From positions 1,872,001-1,936,000 of the forward strand of contig NZ_JBBPBZ010000002.1 in the NCBI RefSeq assembly GCF_038070105.1: a stretch of DNA of 64,000 nt, in the 5' to 3' direction. Source of the stretch: Methylocystis sp. IM3 (lineage in GTDB: Bacteria > Pseudomonadota > Alphaproteobacteria > Rhizobiales > Beijerinckiaceae). The translations under genes were made by a program, and so were the position numbers. Below are positions 17,375 through 25,597 of this stretch, in pieces (the stretch's first letter is position 1; the number at the start of each line of letters is the position of its first letter). A model generated the notes under the pieces. That model was not told the DNA's origin, searched no databases, and saw only the letters and a list, made by a program, of their open reading frames with translations.

Positions 17375-17953
17375 TTGGGAGCGAAGGTTACTTTTCAGGA
17401 TGAGTTTGGCGCCGAGTCCTCGGCCGAAGGCGATGAGGCTATAGAGCTTGTCGAGATTGCGGGCCGCATCAAGTGGTTCGACGTCGCAAAAGGTTACGGC
17501 TTCGTCGTTCCGGACGACGGGTCTCCGGACGTGCTCTTGCACGTGACCATTCTTCGCCGGAGCGGTTTGCAAACCGCCTTCGAAGGCGCGCGTGTGGTCT
17601 GCGAGGCGCAGAAGCGCTCCAAGGGCATGCAGGTGTTCCGCGTGCTGGCTATGGATGAAACCACGGCCGTGCATCCGGCGCAGTCTGCCGCCGGCCGGAC
17701 CCATGTGCAGATCAAGGCGACGAGCGGCTATGAGATCGCCATCGTGAAGTGGTTCAACCGCGTGAAGGGCTTCGGCTTCCTCACCCGCGGGGAGGGCACG
17801 GAAGACATCTTCCTGCATATGGAGACAGTCCGCCGATTCGGCATGACGGAGCTCAAGCCGGGCGACAGCGTTCTCGTTCGCTATGGCGACGGCCCCAAGG
17901 GACTCATGGCCGCGGAGGTGCGTCCGCTCGAAGCGAAGAGCCCCTCTCATTGA
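17375..17953 (+). CDS. Protein with two cold-shock domains, 192 aa
   Basis: Two cold-shock domains in tandem. The first (about residues 30-95) has IKWFDVAKGYGFVVPDDG and VLLHVTIL; the second (about 125-190) has VKWFNRVKGFGFLTRGEG and IFLHMETVRRFG. Each keeps RNP1 and RNP2. Double-domain proteins of this type are widespread in Hyphomicrobiales and presumably bind RNA. I chose TTG 17375 because GGGGAG lies 8 bases upstream and GAKVTFQDEFGAE matches the family's usual N-terminus; ATG 17342 is possible. It lies 62 bases upstream of the DUF192 gene and is probably cotranscribed with it. Confidence 0.85.
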   Translation: MGAKVTFQDEFGAESSAEGDEAIELVEIAGRIKWFDVAKGYGFVVPDDGSPDVLLHVTILRRSGLQTAFEGARVVCEAQKRSKGMQVFRVLAMDETTAVHPAQSAAGRTHVQIKATSGYEIAIVKWFNRVKGFGFLTRGEGTEDIFLHMETVRRFGMTELKPGDSVLVRYGDGPKGLMAAEVRPLEAKSPSH

Positions 17954-18015
17954 CCTGGCGGTTTTTCGGCGGCTTTTATGATAGGCGATGGTGACAAACA
18001 GCCGGAGAGCCGCTG

Positions 18016-18501
18016 ATGAGACTTTGGCGTTTCGCCACGGGACGCGCCGACGGGGCGTCCGCTTTCGCTGGACTTGTTGTATCGCTCTTGTTCTTCGTCG
18101 CCGCGACGGGGACCAGGGCGGAGACGGCGCTCCAGCGCCTGGAGTTCATGACGGACAGCGGACCGCATGTCTTCAAGGTTGAATTGGCGGATACGCCCGA
18201 GGAGCGGGCCAAGGGGTTGATGTTCCGCCGCGCAATGCCGGCGGATCAGGGGATGCTTTTCGATTTCCACACGGAAACTCCCATTATGATGTGGATGAAG
18301 AACACCTATATCCCGCTCGATATGGTGTTCGTTTCGAAGAAGGGGGTCGTGACCAGTATCGCAGCGGACACGACGCCAATGTCGGAAGAGGTGATCCCTG
18401 GCGGCCAGGCTTACGCCGTGATCGAACTCAACGCCGGCGCCACGAAGAAGATCGGGCTCAAACCCGGCGATGCGGTCAGGCATCCGGCTTTCAGGAATTG
18501 A
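18016..18501 (+). CDS. DUF192 family secreted protein
   Basis: A 161-residue protein with a signal peptide or anchor ([20 protein letters not shown]). The DUF192 core has [52 protein letters not shown] and a C-terminal ViELnaG block, [19 protein letters not shown]. The function is unknown. Its neighbours (double cold-shock gene before, tRNA-Pro after) form an arrangement common in the order. Confidence 0.88.
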   Translation: MRLWRFATGRADGASAFAGLVVSLLFFVAATGTRAETALQRLEFMTDSGPHVFKVELADTPEERAKGLMFRRAMPADQGMLFDFHTETPIMMWMKNTYIPLDMVFVSKKGVVTSIAADTTPMSEEVIPGGQAYAVIELNAGATKKIGLKPGDAVRHPAFRN

Positions 18502-18567
18502 GGCCGCCTTGTGGGAGTATGCGTCGCGTGATAGCGACAAGGGCCCGGATGGCAATTCCAGGTCCGG

Positions 18568-18644
18568 CGGGGTATAGCGCAGCCTGGTAGCGCGGAAGTT
18601 TTGGGTACTTCAGGTCGCAGGTTCGAATCCTGCTGCCCCGACCA
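18568..18644 (+). tRNA. tRNA-Pro (anticodon TGG), integration target
   Basis: The 77-base cloverleaf starts CGGGGTA and closes with GCCCCG, discriminator A and encoded CCA. The anticodon stem-loop is GAAGT-TTTGGGT-ACTTC, anticodon TGG. The T-arm is CGCAGGTTCGAATCCTGCT. Its last 15 bases are repeated at 34922-34936, the other end of the integrated element, so the tRNA is the attachment site and is preserved intact on the left. Confidence 0.96.
18630..18644. repeat. attL core (15-bp direct repeat)
   Basis: CTGCTGCCCCGACCA forms the 3' end of tRNA-Pro. It is identical to 34922-34936. The flanking bases differ (AATC-core-AAAC here, CGGG-core-GCTC there), so the match ends at the core. Confidence 0.85.
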
Positions 18645-18755
18645 AACCCTAACCGTAGAGGTCCGTAGAAGTCCGGAAAGCCCAGAAAGCCTAGGGTTTT
18701 GGCGGCTCAATCGTCCTTGACCGTTCGCCAAAGTCCCCCTATATCCGGCTCACCC

Positions 18756-18775
18756 TGGTGGGAAAATTGGGGGAC
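18756..18775 (+). promoter_or_regulatory. Putative integrase arm-type site, left
   Basis: TGGTGGGAAAATTGGGGGAC holds two TGGnGGn half-sites 12 bases apart. The same arrangement occurs at 34838-34857 with 18 of 20 bases identical and the same orientation. It ends 3 bases before the integrase ATG, so integrase binding here could also control its own expression. The G-run also pairs with AGTCCCCC at 18732-18739. Confidence 0.55.
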
Positions 18776-18778
18776 TGG

Positions 18779-19951
18779 ATGGCCTATCAGCGTCTGACGG
18801 CGGCTAAGGTCAGAACGGCGGGACCGGGCGTCTATCCGGACGGTCTCGGGCTCTACCTTTGCGTGAGCGATTCGGGATCCAAGTCTTGGATCTACCGTTT
18901 TTCGTGGCAGGGGCGCCGACCGGAGATGGGCTTGGGCAGCCTGATCGACGTTTCCCTTGCCGACGCGCGTGAGGCGGCTCTAGAGGCCCGCCGGCAGGTG
19001 AAAGCGGGGATCAACCCCATTGACGCCAAGCGCGCCAGCAAGAGCGCCGGGGTAGCCGGCAAGACGTTCGGGGACGCGGCCGACGCCTTCTTCGCCGCCA
19101 AGCAGTCGGAATACAGCAACGCCAAATATCGAGAGATGACACGGCTCGCCTTGACCAGAACTGTTGCGGCCATCCGACCGCTCCCGGTCGATCGCGTGGA
19201 CACTGAGGCCGTTCTGTCTGTCCTGCGACCCCTCTGGCTGGAAACCCCCAAGACGGCGCGGCGTGTGCGGGAGAAGATCGAGGCGGTTCTGGATTACGCC
19301 AGCGTCCACAAGCTGCGCGAGGGCGATAACCCGGCCCGCTGGCGCGGCCATCTCGAACATCTGCTGCCGCGCCATGACAAACGCGCCAACGGCCACCACG
19401 CGGCGCTTCCCTACAAAGACGCGCCGGGCTTCTTCGCTCAGCTCGGCGGCGTCGAGGGCGTCGCGCCGAGGGCGTTGGAGTTCACAATCTTGACTGCGGC
19501 GCGGACGGGGGAAGCCCTCGGAGCACAATGGGCGGAGTTCGATTTCGACGAAAAGCTGTGGGTAATTCCCAAAGGCCGCATGAAGGGGGCAAAGGAGCAT
19601 CGCGTTCCGCTGATCCCTCGCGTTCTCGAAATCCTTGAAGAGATGCAGCGCCATCGTGTTTCGGATTACGTTTTCCCCGGCCGCAACAGGGGACAGCCGC
19701 TTTCTCATATCGCCATGGCGCATGTAATCCGGCGCATGGGGGTCGAAGGCGTAACCGTGCACGGCTTCCGATCGACGTTCCGAGACTGGTGCGGCGACTG
19801 CACGAAATTTCCGAGAGACGTTGCCGAGTCCGCGCTGGCCCATTCAATCCGAAGCGAAGTTGAAGCTGCCTACAGGCGCGGCGACGCGCTCCAAAAGCGA
19901 CGCGAGCTTATGGACGCATGGGCGGACTATTTGGGGACGCAGCATGAATAA
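18779..19951 (+). CDS. int: Tyrosine integrase, P4 type (DUF4102 N-terminus)
   Basis: A 390-residue site-specific recombinase. The N-terminal DUF4102 arm-binding domain reads GPGVYPDGLGLYLCVSDSGS with WIYRFSWQGRRPEMGLGS; a core-binding SAM-like domain follows. The catalytic residues are present: R242 (TAARTGEAL), H328 and R331 (HGFRS), H355 (LAHS) and the nucleophile Y365 (AAYRRGD). It should join the element to the tRNA-Pro 3' end. ATG 18779 with GGGGGA just upstream is preferred over GTG 18758. Its 3' end overlaps the next gene by 8 bases. Confidence 0.95.
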   Translation: MAYQRLTAAKVRTAGPGVYPDGLGLYLCVSDSGSKSWIYRFSWQGRRPEMGLGSLIDVSLADAREAALEARRQVKAGINPIDAKRASKSAGVAGKTFGDAADAFFAAKQSEYSNAKYREMTRLALTRTVAAIRPLPVDRVDTEAVLSVLRPLWLETPKTARRVREKIEAVLDYASVHKLREGDNPARWRGHLEHLLPRHDKRANGHHAALPYKDAPGFFAQLGGVEGVAPRALEFTILTAARTGEALGAQWAEFDFDEKLWVIPKGRMKGAKEHRVPLIPRVLEILEEMQRHRVSDYVFPGRNRGQPLSHIAMAHVIRRMGVEGVTVHGFRSTFRDWCGDCTKFPRDVAESALAHSIRSEVEAAYRRGDALQKRRELMDAWADYLGTQHE

Positions 19952-20546
19952 CGAGCCGGATTTCGAATACATGGCGCGCGCCGCTTTCGAGGGCGTCGAT
20001 ATTGGGCTGACCGCGGCTGTCGCATGGATAGCCTATCGCGATCTCGATAAGGCTTACGAGGCGAGCTTCTGGCGATTCAGCGATCTAAGCGCGAGAGGGC
20101 ATAACTTCTACGACGCCAAAGAGCAGCTTTGGCGCGCGCTACGGGAGAACCAGCTTCAAGCCAACGGCGCCTCCCCCTCGGGCGACACGGTGAACATACC
20201 GGCCTTGGAATGGCGCTTTCTTGAGTCCACCGCCGCGCCCGATGCCGTGGCCTCCTATCGCGACCCCAACCGGACCTATCACGCGGTTGGGGTCGAACGG
20301 GAGCAGTTGTTCAAGAAATGGCCCCCGCTCTCCAAAGCGCCCCCAACGGAAAAGCGGGGCAGGGGCAAGCCACCCGTCGTAAAGGAAAGCACCAAGGCTG
20401 CGATACGGTGCGCCATGGCGGAAGAAGGCTTTGATCCTTTCGACCCCAAAAACAAGCAGACTTACATGGCGAAGAGATTTCGCGTCTCGCGCACCACTAT
20501 CCGCGACGCCCTCGATGAGATCAGAATAGAGGACGCGGGCGTATAG
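19944..20546 (+). CDS. Element protein with C-terminal helix-turn-helix, 200 aa
   Basis: An unrecognised protein. The N-terminal two thirds is helical (FEGVDIGLTAAVAWIAYRDL; YEASFWRFSDLSARGHNFYD). A Lys/Pro linker (TEKRGRGKPPVVKESTKAA) leads to a C-terminal helix-turn-helix, YMAKRFRVSRTTIRDALDEI. It may be a regulator or a DNA-bound replication factor. The ATG at 19944 overlaps the integrase stop, so it is coupled to integrase translation. The first copy of the 65-bp repeat begins at its stop codon. Confidence 0.6.
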   Translation: MNNEPDFEYMARAAFEGVDIGLTAAVAWIAYRDLDKAYEASFWRFSDLSARGHNFYDAKEQLWRALRENQLQANGASPSGDTVNIPALEWRFLESTAAPDAVASYRDPNRTYHAVGVEREQLFKKWPPLSKAPPTEKRGRGKPPVVKESTKAAIRCAMAEEGFDPFDPKNKQTYMAKRFRVSRTTIRDALDEIRIEDAGV

Positions 20547-20607
20547 TTTCTTGCGGGGGTGTCTGGGGGCCGGAACGGACGGTGCAAGCGGTGCAAACGG
20601 TGCGAAG
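20541..20607 (+). repeat. Satellite repeat copy A (CGGTGCAAAC iterations)
   Basis: The copy contains an AT block (TATAGTTTCTT), then GGGTGTCTGGGGGCCGGAAC, then three 10-bp iterations of CGGTGCAA(A/G). Positions 20556-20603 match the reverse complement of 30311-30358 at 47 of 48 bases. It lies in the gap between convergent genes, beginning at the stop codon of the plus-strand gene. Confidence 0.8.
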
Positions 20608-20711
20608 CCCCCAAAAGCAGAAAGGCGCCCTGCCGGTCCATCCGCGGTCAGAGCGCCCTTCGTGCCCCGCGCCGTGGCGGCGCTGGAAGGTAGATCCAAA
20701 GATACCAAAGG

Positions 20712-20894
20712 CTACTGCTTAGGCAGCGGTCTCGTCGATCCGACGCCCGCCGTGATCCAGGTAAAGGGCGAGACTTGTTCGACCTCAACGTGGGAAGGGG
20801 GCTCGAGCCCCATCTGCTCGCAGATGTAGAGGAGGTCCCCCTTCGCGCCCTCGCGGGAATCGCCAATGATTCTGATCTCAACGTCCATTTTCAA
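20712..20894 (-). CDS. Small element protein, 60 aa
   Basis: MKMDVEIRIIGDSREGAKGD begins a compact alpha/beta-looking sequence ending VSPFTWITAGVGSTRPLPKQ. The start is ATG 20894, or ATG 20888 two codons on. Composition and frame favour this strand over the overlapping 92-codon frame on the plus strand. The function is unknown. It is convergent with the HTH gene across repeat copy A. Confidence 0.5.
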   Translation of the reverse strand: MKMDVEIRIIGDSREGAKGDLLYICEQMGLEPPSHVEVEQVSPFTWITAGVGSTRPLPKQ

Positions 20895-21063
20895 AGCTCC
20901 CGTTCGTCTATCAAACGCTCGCGAGCCTGCCTTACCCTTTGAGCCTCGTCAAGCCAGATTTTGCTTTATTTTCAGTAGTTTATGTAGCTCTACGAAACCT
21001 ACAAAGACGACGAAAAAGGCGTGTGATATACGCAAGCCCCCTCTGAACCGGAGGGAGCGCCGT

Positions 21064-21333
21064 ATGGTCGATTTCATCGAAGCAATCGAGGTCGCGGAGG
21101 ACGCCGCCGATGATGCAGCCCCAGCACGCCCGGCGCGGCGCGGCGTCACCCTCCTGGAGCTCGGGCCCAACTCATGCCGTTGGCCTCTGGGGGATGTCCT
21201 GGATCTTCGCGCCCCCGTCACGGAGCTGTTTTGCGGCGAACCGGCGGCGCTGGGGTCATCCTATTGCCCTGCCTGCCGCAGACGTGCGTTTGTCCCAAAA
21301 CGCCCTCACGCCGCTGCCACGCGGCCAGTCTAA
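21064..21333 (+). CDS. GcrA-like protein, C-terminal domain only (89 aa)
   Basis: GcrA is an alphaproteobacterial cell-cycle regulator whose N-terminus binds methylated GANTC promoters and whose C-terminus binds sigma-70. This protein keeps the C-terminal block: TLLELGPNSCRWPLGDV, then LFCGEP and YCPACRRRAF, with all Cys residues. The N-terminal helix-turn-helix is absent and replaced by an acidic stretch (FIEAIEVAEDAADDAAPARP). A phage-borne sigma-binding module that redirects or blocks host transcription is an inference. ATG 21064 has GGAGGG 8 bases upstream. Confidence 0.7.
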   Translation: MVDFIEAIEVAEDAADDAAPARPARRGVTLLELGPNSCRWPLGDVLDLRAPVTELFCGEPAALGSSYCPACRRRAFVPKRPHAAATRPV

Positions 21334-21363
21334 ACCATCTGTAGCTTCCTGAATGGAGCTGGC

Positions 21364-21579
21364 ATGAATCCGGAGTTAATCGACGCGGCCATAGACGCTG
21401 CAACTCGAATGGCCGCCGATCGCGGGATAGACATTGACCAAGCTGCGCTGACGCGCGCCGTGCTCGCGGTCACCGGGTCGTGTAACGGGCAGGATGATCC
21501 GGAGGAGATCGCCGAGGGCGCCCTGGAGCTGTTGGGGAAATGCCTCGGTCCCTCATCTTCTCGGCGCAGACCATTCTAG
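21364..21579 (+). CDS. Small element protein, 71 aa
   Basis: A helical acidic protein (LIDAAIDAATRMAADRGIDI; DPEEIAEGALELLGKCLG) with no recognised domain. A GGAG sequence 6 bases before ATG 21364 supports translation. It follows the GcrA-like gene by 30 bases, so the two may be cotranscribed. Confidence 0.5.
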   Translation: MNPELIDAAIDAATRMAADRGIDIDQAALTRAVLAVTGSCNGQDDPEEIAEGALELLGKCLGPSSSRRRPF

Positions 21580-21743
21580 CTTTCTCCCGCGCCCTCGATA
21601 GAGCGCAGGCTGGCGGCCACCCAGCCCCTCTGAGATGACCGCCAGCCGAGCGCCCGTCGGCATAGGCGCCACGCGAGGATCACGAGCGAGTATATCCATC
21701 CGCGCAGGCCGGAGCTTACGCCGCGCAACCTTTTGGGATAGCT

Positions 21744-22055
21744 GTGGAAAATACTGTTAAGCGGAACTGGCGCAGAACGTCCTTTCGCCTGCTCGGTGGG
21801 ACCGTCGAGACCGCGCCCGACGATTGGACCCTCTGCGACGAAGACGGCCGCCCATTGGCGCGCATCCATCATTACCTTTATGGCCCGCAGGCCGGCGCCT
21901 GGTCCTGGTTCGTCCAGGTCGCGCCGGACGGGACGCCATTCAACGGCGGGACCGGAGTAGCGGTCACGGGTCGTGAGGCGCGCGAGGCATGCGAGGCCCT
22001 TGTCCCTATCGGGACGCAGGAGCGGCGCCACCGCTTGAAGGAAGGCGCCGAATGA
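21744..22055 (+). CDS. Hypothetical element protein, 103 aa
   Basis: The GTG start at 21744 follows GGGAT. The sequence looks beta-rich (WTLCDEDGRPLARIHHYLYG; GAWSWFVQVAPDGTPFNGGT) and ends with a charged helix. No family is recognised, but the pattern resembles small phage accessory proteins. Overlapping minus-strand frames have much less protein-like content. Confidence 0.5.
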   Translation: MENTVKRNWRRTSFRLLGGTVETAPDDWTLCDEDGRPLARIHHYLYGPQAGAWSWFVQVAPDGTPFNGGTGVAVTGREAREACEALVPIGTQERRHRLKEGAE

Positions 22056-22374
22056 CGGCGAAGAAAGCGCGGGCCTCGATGTCGCCGATGACGTAGCCGA
22101 AGAAGCTGTTAGCCCTCGCTCCCGAGAGCTCCGAATGCGCCGGCGCGCGTTTGTCCCTAGGCGCCTTGCCAAATAGAGGCCGCCGACTCATGGGGCTGAT
22201 GTTGAGCCGGCGGCCAAGGTCCATGGCGTGACCTTCCGCATAGGTAGACCGCTGGAATGCGATGGCGAGCGGAGCAGCGGCGGGCGACGCGCGATGCGGC
22301 CGCTGGCCCCCTGGCGAGGAGGAGGTTGTCGGGCCAGCGGCGGGATAGACAGACGCGAGAGGGGGCGCCTGCAT
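22006..22374 (-). CDS. Doubtful hypothetical protein at the end of the structural operon
   Basis: This frame (from ATG 22374, MQAPPLASVYPAAGPTTSSS) continues the minus-strand row after the tape measure gene and resembles Pro/Ser-rich small phage proteins, but no ribosome site is clear and it overlaps the plus-strand gene at 22055 by 50 bases. It may be non-coding. Confidence 0.3.
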   Translation of the reverse strand: MQAPPLASVYPAAGPTTSSSPGGQRPHRASPAAAPLAIAFQRSTYAEGHAMDLGRRLNISPMSRRPLFGKAPRDKRAPAHSELSGARANSFFGYVIGDIEARAFFAVIRRLPSSGGAAPASR

Positions 22375-22463
22375 CCTTTGAATGAGGTAGCCCAAGCGAG
22401 CAGGCAGGCAAGGGCCTGTCCTGCGCTAGCCTAATCCGGGGGCGAGGTTTTCGCTGATACAGG

Positions 22464-22700
22464 TCAGACACCGAGCAGACGCGCCAGACCGTCCACGATC
22501 GCCGCGCCATCTGGCGTCAGCTCGAGGCCGCCGAGCGCAGCGTCGGCGGCGGCACCCTCGGTCTCTTCCCACGGAATGCCGGAGACCCATTCGCGGGGGA
22601 AGTGCTTGCGCTTCAAGCGGGAGAAACCTAGCGCGCAAAGAAGCCACAGCTCTTTCTCGCCTTTTGTCATCGAGCCCCAGCGGGCGCTGGGCGCCGTCAT
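22464..22700 (-). CDS. Small element protein, 78 aa
   Basis: A helical protein with SMTKGEKELWLLCALGFSRL, a basic LKRKHFPREW segment and an acidic C-terminal half. Its ATG overlaps the stop of the preceding 65-residue gene (ATGA at 22697-22700), showing coupled translation at the end of the structural operon. The function is unknown. Confidence 0.55.
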   Translation of the reverse strand: MTAPSARWGSMTKGEKELWLLCALGFSRLKRKHFPREWVSGIPWEETEGAAADAALGGLELTPDGAAIVDGLARLLGV

Positions 22701-22894
22701 CGCCGCGGCTCCGGGAAGGCGAGATTGACGGAGACGCTGGCCAGCGGCTCGGCGACGCCGCGCTTGGCGAGATACCGGCGGCGTTGTTCTTGGAGCTCGT
22801 CGGGGCTAGGCTGGGTCTCGCAAGGATAGTCAAGCTTCTGTCTGGGCGCTGGGGCGGTTGCAGCCGCTTTAGCGCCCTTTTCTATATCTGCCAT
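22697..22894 (-). CDS. Small element protein, 65 aa
   Basis: MADIEKGAKAAATAPAPRQK begins a short, charged protein (SPDELQEQRRRYLAKRGVAE) without a recognised domain. GGAGG lies 14 bases upstream of ATG 22894. It stands between the tape-measure-coupled microprotein and the 78-residue gene, overlapping the latter by 4 bases. Confidence 0.5.
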   Translation of the reverse strand: MADIEKGAKAAATAPAPRQKLDYPCETQPSPDELQEQRRRYLAKRGVAEPLASVSVNLAFPEPRR

Positions 22895-22914
22895 CGCCCG
22901 TTATTTCGCCTCCA

Positions 22915-23022
22915 TCAGACTGGCATGAGCCAACGCGCGATGTCGGTCAGAACGATCGACAACCGAACAAGGCGCGACGCGATCATGACGCGGATTTTTC
23001 CGATAATGAGCTTCGTGATCAT
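22915..23022 (-). CDS. 35-aa amphipathic microprotein coupled to the tape measure gene
   Basis: The ATG at 23022 overlaps the tape measure stop (ATGA). The product MITKLIIGKIRVMIASRLVR then LSIVLTDIARWLMPV is one cationic amphipathic or membrane helix with hardly any polar uncharged residues. TGA is at 22915-22917. Its size and position recall tail-assembly or membrane-active small proteins, but the function is unknown. It fills the otherwise empty gap in the operon. Confidence 0.45.
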   Translation of the reverse strand: MITKLIIGKIRVMIASRLVRLSIVLTDIARWLMPV

Positions 23023-25310
23023 GCCTGCCTCCGCATGTGGTCGGCGAGCATGCTCGGGACCTTCGCCATCGCCTGATTGATCCGGCGGTTGACGAGGATC
23101 TCCACTTCGCCGGAGCTCAGTTGGCGCGCCTCCACATGCGCGCCGCCGTGGTGATTGTTCACGGTCACACGCGCGCCGCCGCCCATGCCCTGCATCGATA
23201 CGGGAATAGTCCGGCCGTCCCGGAGCGGGACATAGGCTTCCGGGCCAGAGCCCTCGCCGAACAAGGCAAGCTGCGGACTATTGGCGATCCCGCCGGCGGC
23301 ATAGCGCCGCAGCGGCAGCGCGCCATGGCTCGTCATGATCCCGCCGTCCGCGAACTTGAACGTATTGGCGAACCAGTCGCCGATACCGGAAAAGAAGCCG
23401 CCGCCAGAATCGGCCGCGGCGGAATCGCTGGAGCCGGCGCCAGGGAATAGGCCGCCGAGGGCCTTGCCGGCCTTGCCGATAAGATCGCTGCTCGCGCCCG
23501 CGACGTTGACCACGCCCGCTTTCACGTCCATAGAGCCGACGTTTTTGCCGCCGGTAATGAGCTGGGCGAGGCCGCCGAAGAGGCCGCCCATGGCGCCGTC
23601 TTTCCCTTCCATCTTGAACATTTTCGCGAAGGGGCCGGAGCCGGTCAGAGCGGCGTCGAGCATATTGTCGCCGAAGCCGCTTCCGAATTTCTTCAGCACG
23701 TCACCCGGCTTGCCGCCGTGGACGAGGTCCTTCAGAGCGCCGGATACGGTCTGGCCGATGTGGTTGTAGGCTTCATTGAAGCCCTTCGCCGACTCGTTGA
23801 GCTTGTCCTGCGCTTCCTTCGCAGCGTTTAATTTATCTGCCAGCTCGGCGACGTGATCTCGATGCTCTACGGACGTGTCCTTGCCGAGCTTCGCGAGCCA
23901 ATTCTCCTTGTCGATCGCTTCCTGAATTTTCTTATGCTCGTCGCCGATAGCGGAGGCGAGCCTGATTTGTTGCTCTAGTTCGCGCGTGATCTTCGTGTAA
24001 TTATCTTCAGCGGAACTACCCCCGCGGCTGCTCTTGGCTCCATAGCCGGCATAGGTCCGGCGCGTTCCGCCTATCGAAATCGGCGGCAGTTGGGTTGCGC
24101 CCGCTGCTCCTCCCGGCTCGGGTTGACCGCCCATAATCGCCGCGAGCGGATGGGTGAAGCCCCAGAAAAATTTCTGGAGCCCTTCGGATTTTTGAATGGC
24201 CTGAGCGATAGCCTCAACCACGCCATACCAACCGAGCTTTAATTCCTCGATGGGCGAGCCTAGTTTTTGGAATGCGATAAGGAGCTCGCTGTCCGCGCGC
24301 TTCGCCGCCTCGGCGATTTTGTCGTCCATTTCCTTGGCGGCTTTGGCGGCTTCGTTAATGGGGGATTTCGCGTCACTGAAGGCGCCGGCGAGCCCGCCGA
24401 TGTTCTTGAACAGGGCGCGCCCCTCGTCTTGGCCAAAAAGCGCCTGAGCAAGATTCAGCCCTTGCTCAGAGGGGAGTTTACGGATCTCGTCAATTATCTT
24501 GGCAACCCAATCGTCTGCGCTCTTGGCGCTGTCCGCGACTTTCAGGAAGCTCGCATCGAATTTCTTGAGCAGCTCGAGAACGTCGCCGGTATTGCGCTTA
24601 TATTGTTCGAACGCGTGACCGGCTGTCGACATCGCGCCGCCCATGTCTCCGACGCCCGCGCCCGCGCCGATGACGCCCGCTCGAATGATGCTCGACGCAG
24701 AAAAGCCCGTGCGCGCGGCGTCGCCGGCGACCTTGGCAAGGCTTTCATGCGTCTTCGTGGCCGCTGCCTCCATGGCGAGAAGGCCGCCGACGATTCCGCC
24801 TGCGGCCAGGCGTCCCGGCGTGAATATCGCGCTGAGGGATTTTAGCAGACCGCCGAGACCACCTTGGCCAGACGCCGCAATCTGAGAAACCCGGCCGAGT
24901 TCCATTCCGACTGCGCGGATCGGGCTTTGGCCCGCGGCCATGCTATCGAAGAGCGAGCGGCTGACGTGGGCGAGCTCCATCATCTGCATGCGGTTGAGCC
25001 CAACCGCCTTGGCGTTGTCATTATGCGCCTGCGCGAGCGTCTTTTGCGTCCGCGCCAATTGCTCGGCTACGACGTTATACGCGCGCGAGCCCTCAAGGCC
25101 CTGCTGCTGCGCGCGAGTAAGCAAGCGTTGATATTTTTCCGCCTCGGCCATCGCCTTACTAAGAGGATCGACCTTGCGCGCCGTAAGGTCGAGTTGCCGG
25201 GCGACGCCGATCTGCGCTTTTTCTAGCTCGCCGAGTGATCGTGTCGCTTGTTGGACGCCCGTTTCTGTAACTTTTAATTCAAGTTCGGCGACTGTTTTCT
25301 CGGCGGCCAT
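23019..25310 (-). CDS. Phage tail tape measure protein
   Basis: A 763-residue protein. The N-terminus has coiled-coil repeats (VTETGVQQATRSLGELEKAQ). A hydrophobic Ala/Gly centre (GRLAAGGIVGGLLAMEAAAT) and a long helical region follow. The C-terminus carries the lambda-type tape measure signature FADGGIMTSHGA, then GEGSGPEAYVPLRDGRTIPV. In siphophages this protein sets tail length and fills the tube. In lambda-like phages its neighbours are tail tube and assembly-chaperone genes; here the upstream neighbour is the capsid gene across 287 non-coding bases. ATG 25310 fits. Confidence 0.88.
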   Translation of the reverse strand: MAAEKTVAELELKVTETGVQQATRSLGELEKAQIGVARQLDLTARKVDPLSKAMAEAEKYQRLLTRAQQQGLEGSRAYNVVAEQLARTQKTLAQAHNDNAKAVGLNRMQMMELAHVSRSLFDSMAAGQSPIRAVGMELGRVSQIAASGQGGLGGLLKSLSAIFTPGRLAAGGIVGGLLAMEAAATKTHESLAKVAGDAARTGFSASSIIRAGVIGAGAGVGDMGGAMSTAGHAFEQYKRNTGDVLELLKKFDASFLKVADSAKSADDWVAKIIDEIRKLPSEQGLNLAQALFGQDEGRALFKNIGGLAGAFSDAKSPINEAAKAAKEMDDKIAEAAKRADSELLIAFQKLGSPIEELKLGWYGVVEAIAQAIQKSEGLQKFFWGFTHPLAAIMGGQPEPGGAAGATQLPPISIGGTRRTYAGYGAKSSRGGSSAEDNYTKITRELEQQIRLASAIGDEHKKIQEAIDKENWLAKLGKDTSVEHRDHVAELADKLNAAKEAQDKLNESAKGFNEAYNHIGQTVSGALKDLVHGGKPGDVLKKFGSGFGDNMLDAALTGSGPFAKMFKMEGKDGAMGGLFGGLAQLITGGKNVGSMDVKAGVVNVAGASSDLIGKAGKALGGLFPGAGSSDSAAADSGGGFFSGIGDWFANTFKFADGGIMTSHGALPLRRYAAGGIANSPQLALFGEGSGPEAYVPLRDGRTIPVSMQGMGGGARVTVNNHHGGAHVEARQLSSGEVEILVNRRINQAMAKVPSMLADHMRRQA

Positions 25311-25503
25311 TGCGTTCTTTTCCTTGACGATAGTGGCGACGCGGGCAGCGCCTCGTTAGTTATATGGCGGCAGGGGACGGCGTTTCTCAGGCCACCGCCC
25401 CCGCCTTCTGCGCCTGCCGGCAACAGGCGCGTCAACTCCGGTTCGCGGCCAGAGCGCCTATCCCGCCGTGTGGAGGCGAATCACACGCGACGGATTCCTT
25501 GCC

Positions 25504-25545
25504 GGGCGGAGCGCACAAACGTTGACGTTCAAATACGCTCCGCCC
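25504..25545. repeat. 10-bp inverted repeat between capsid and tape measure genes
   Basis: GGGCGGAGCG at 25504-25513 and CGCTCCGCCC at 25536-25545 are perfect complements separated by 22 bases. The gap 25311-25597 has no supported gene. The hairpin could end capsid transcription, although no T-run follows, or mark the junction where other tail genes are missing. Confidence 0.55.
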
Positions 25546-25597
25546 CCATTCCAGCGCGCTAGTATGACACCAAGGCGCGCCGAAAAACTAAAATACA

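Noticed and set aside
20556..20603. Satellite repeat as a simple terminator
   Set aside because: It starts at stop codons in copies A and C, but it contains no stem with T-run, and copies B and D are not downstream of genes.
20551..20829. 92-codon plus-strand frame
   Set aside because: It starts inside repeat copy A and lacks a ribosome site; the minus-strand frame at 20712-20894 looks more like a protein.
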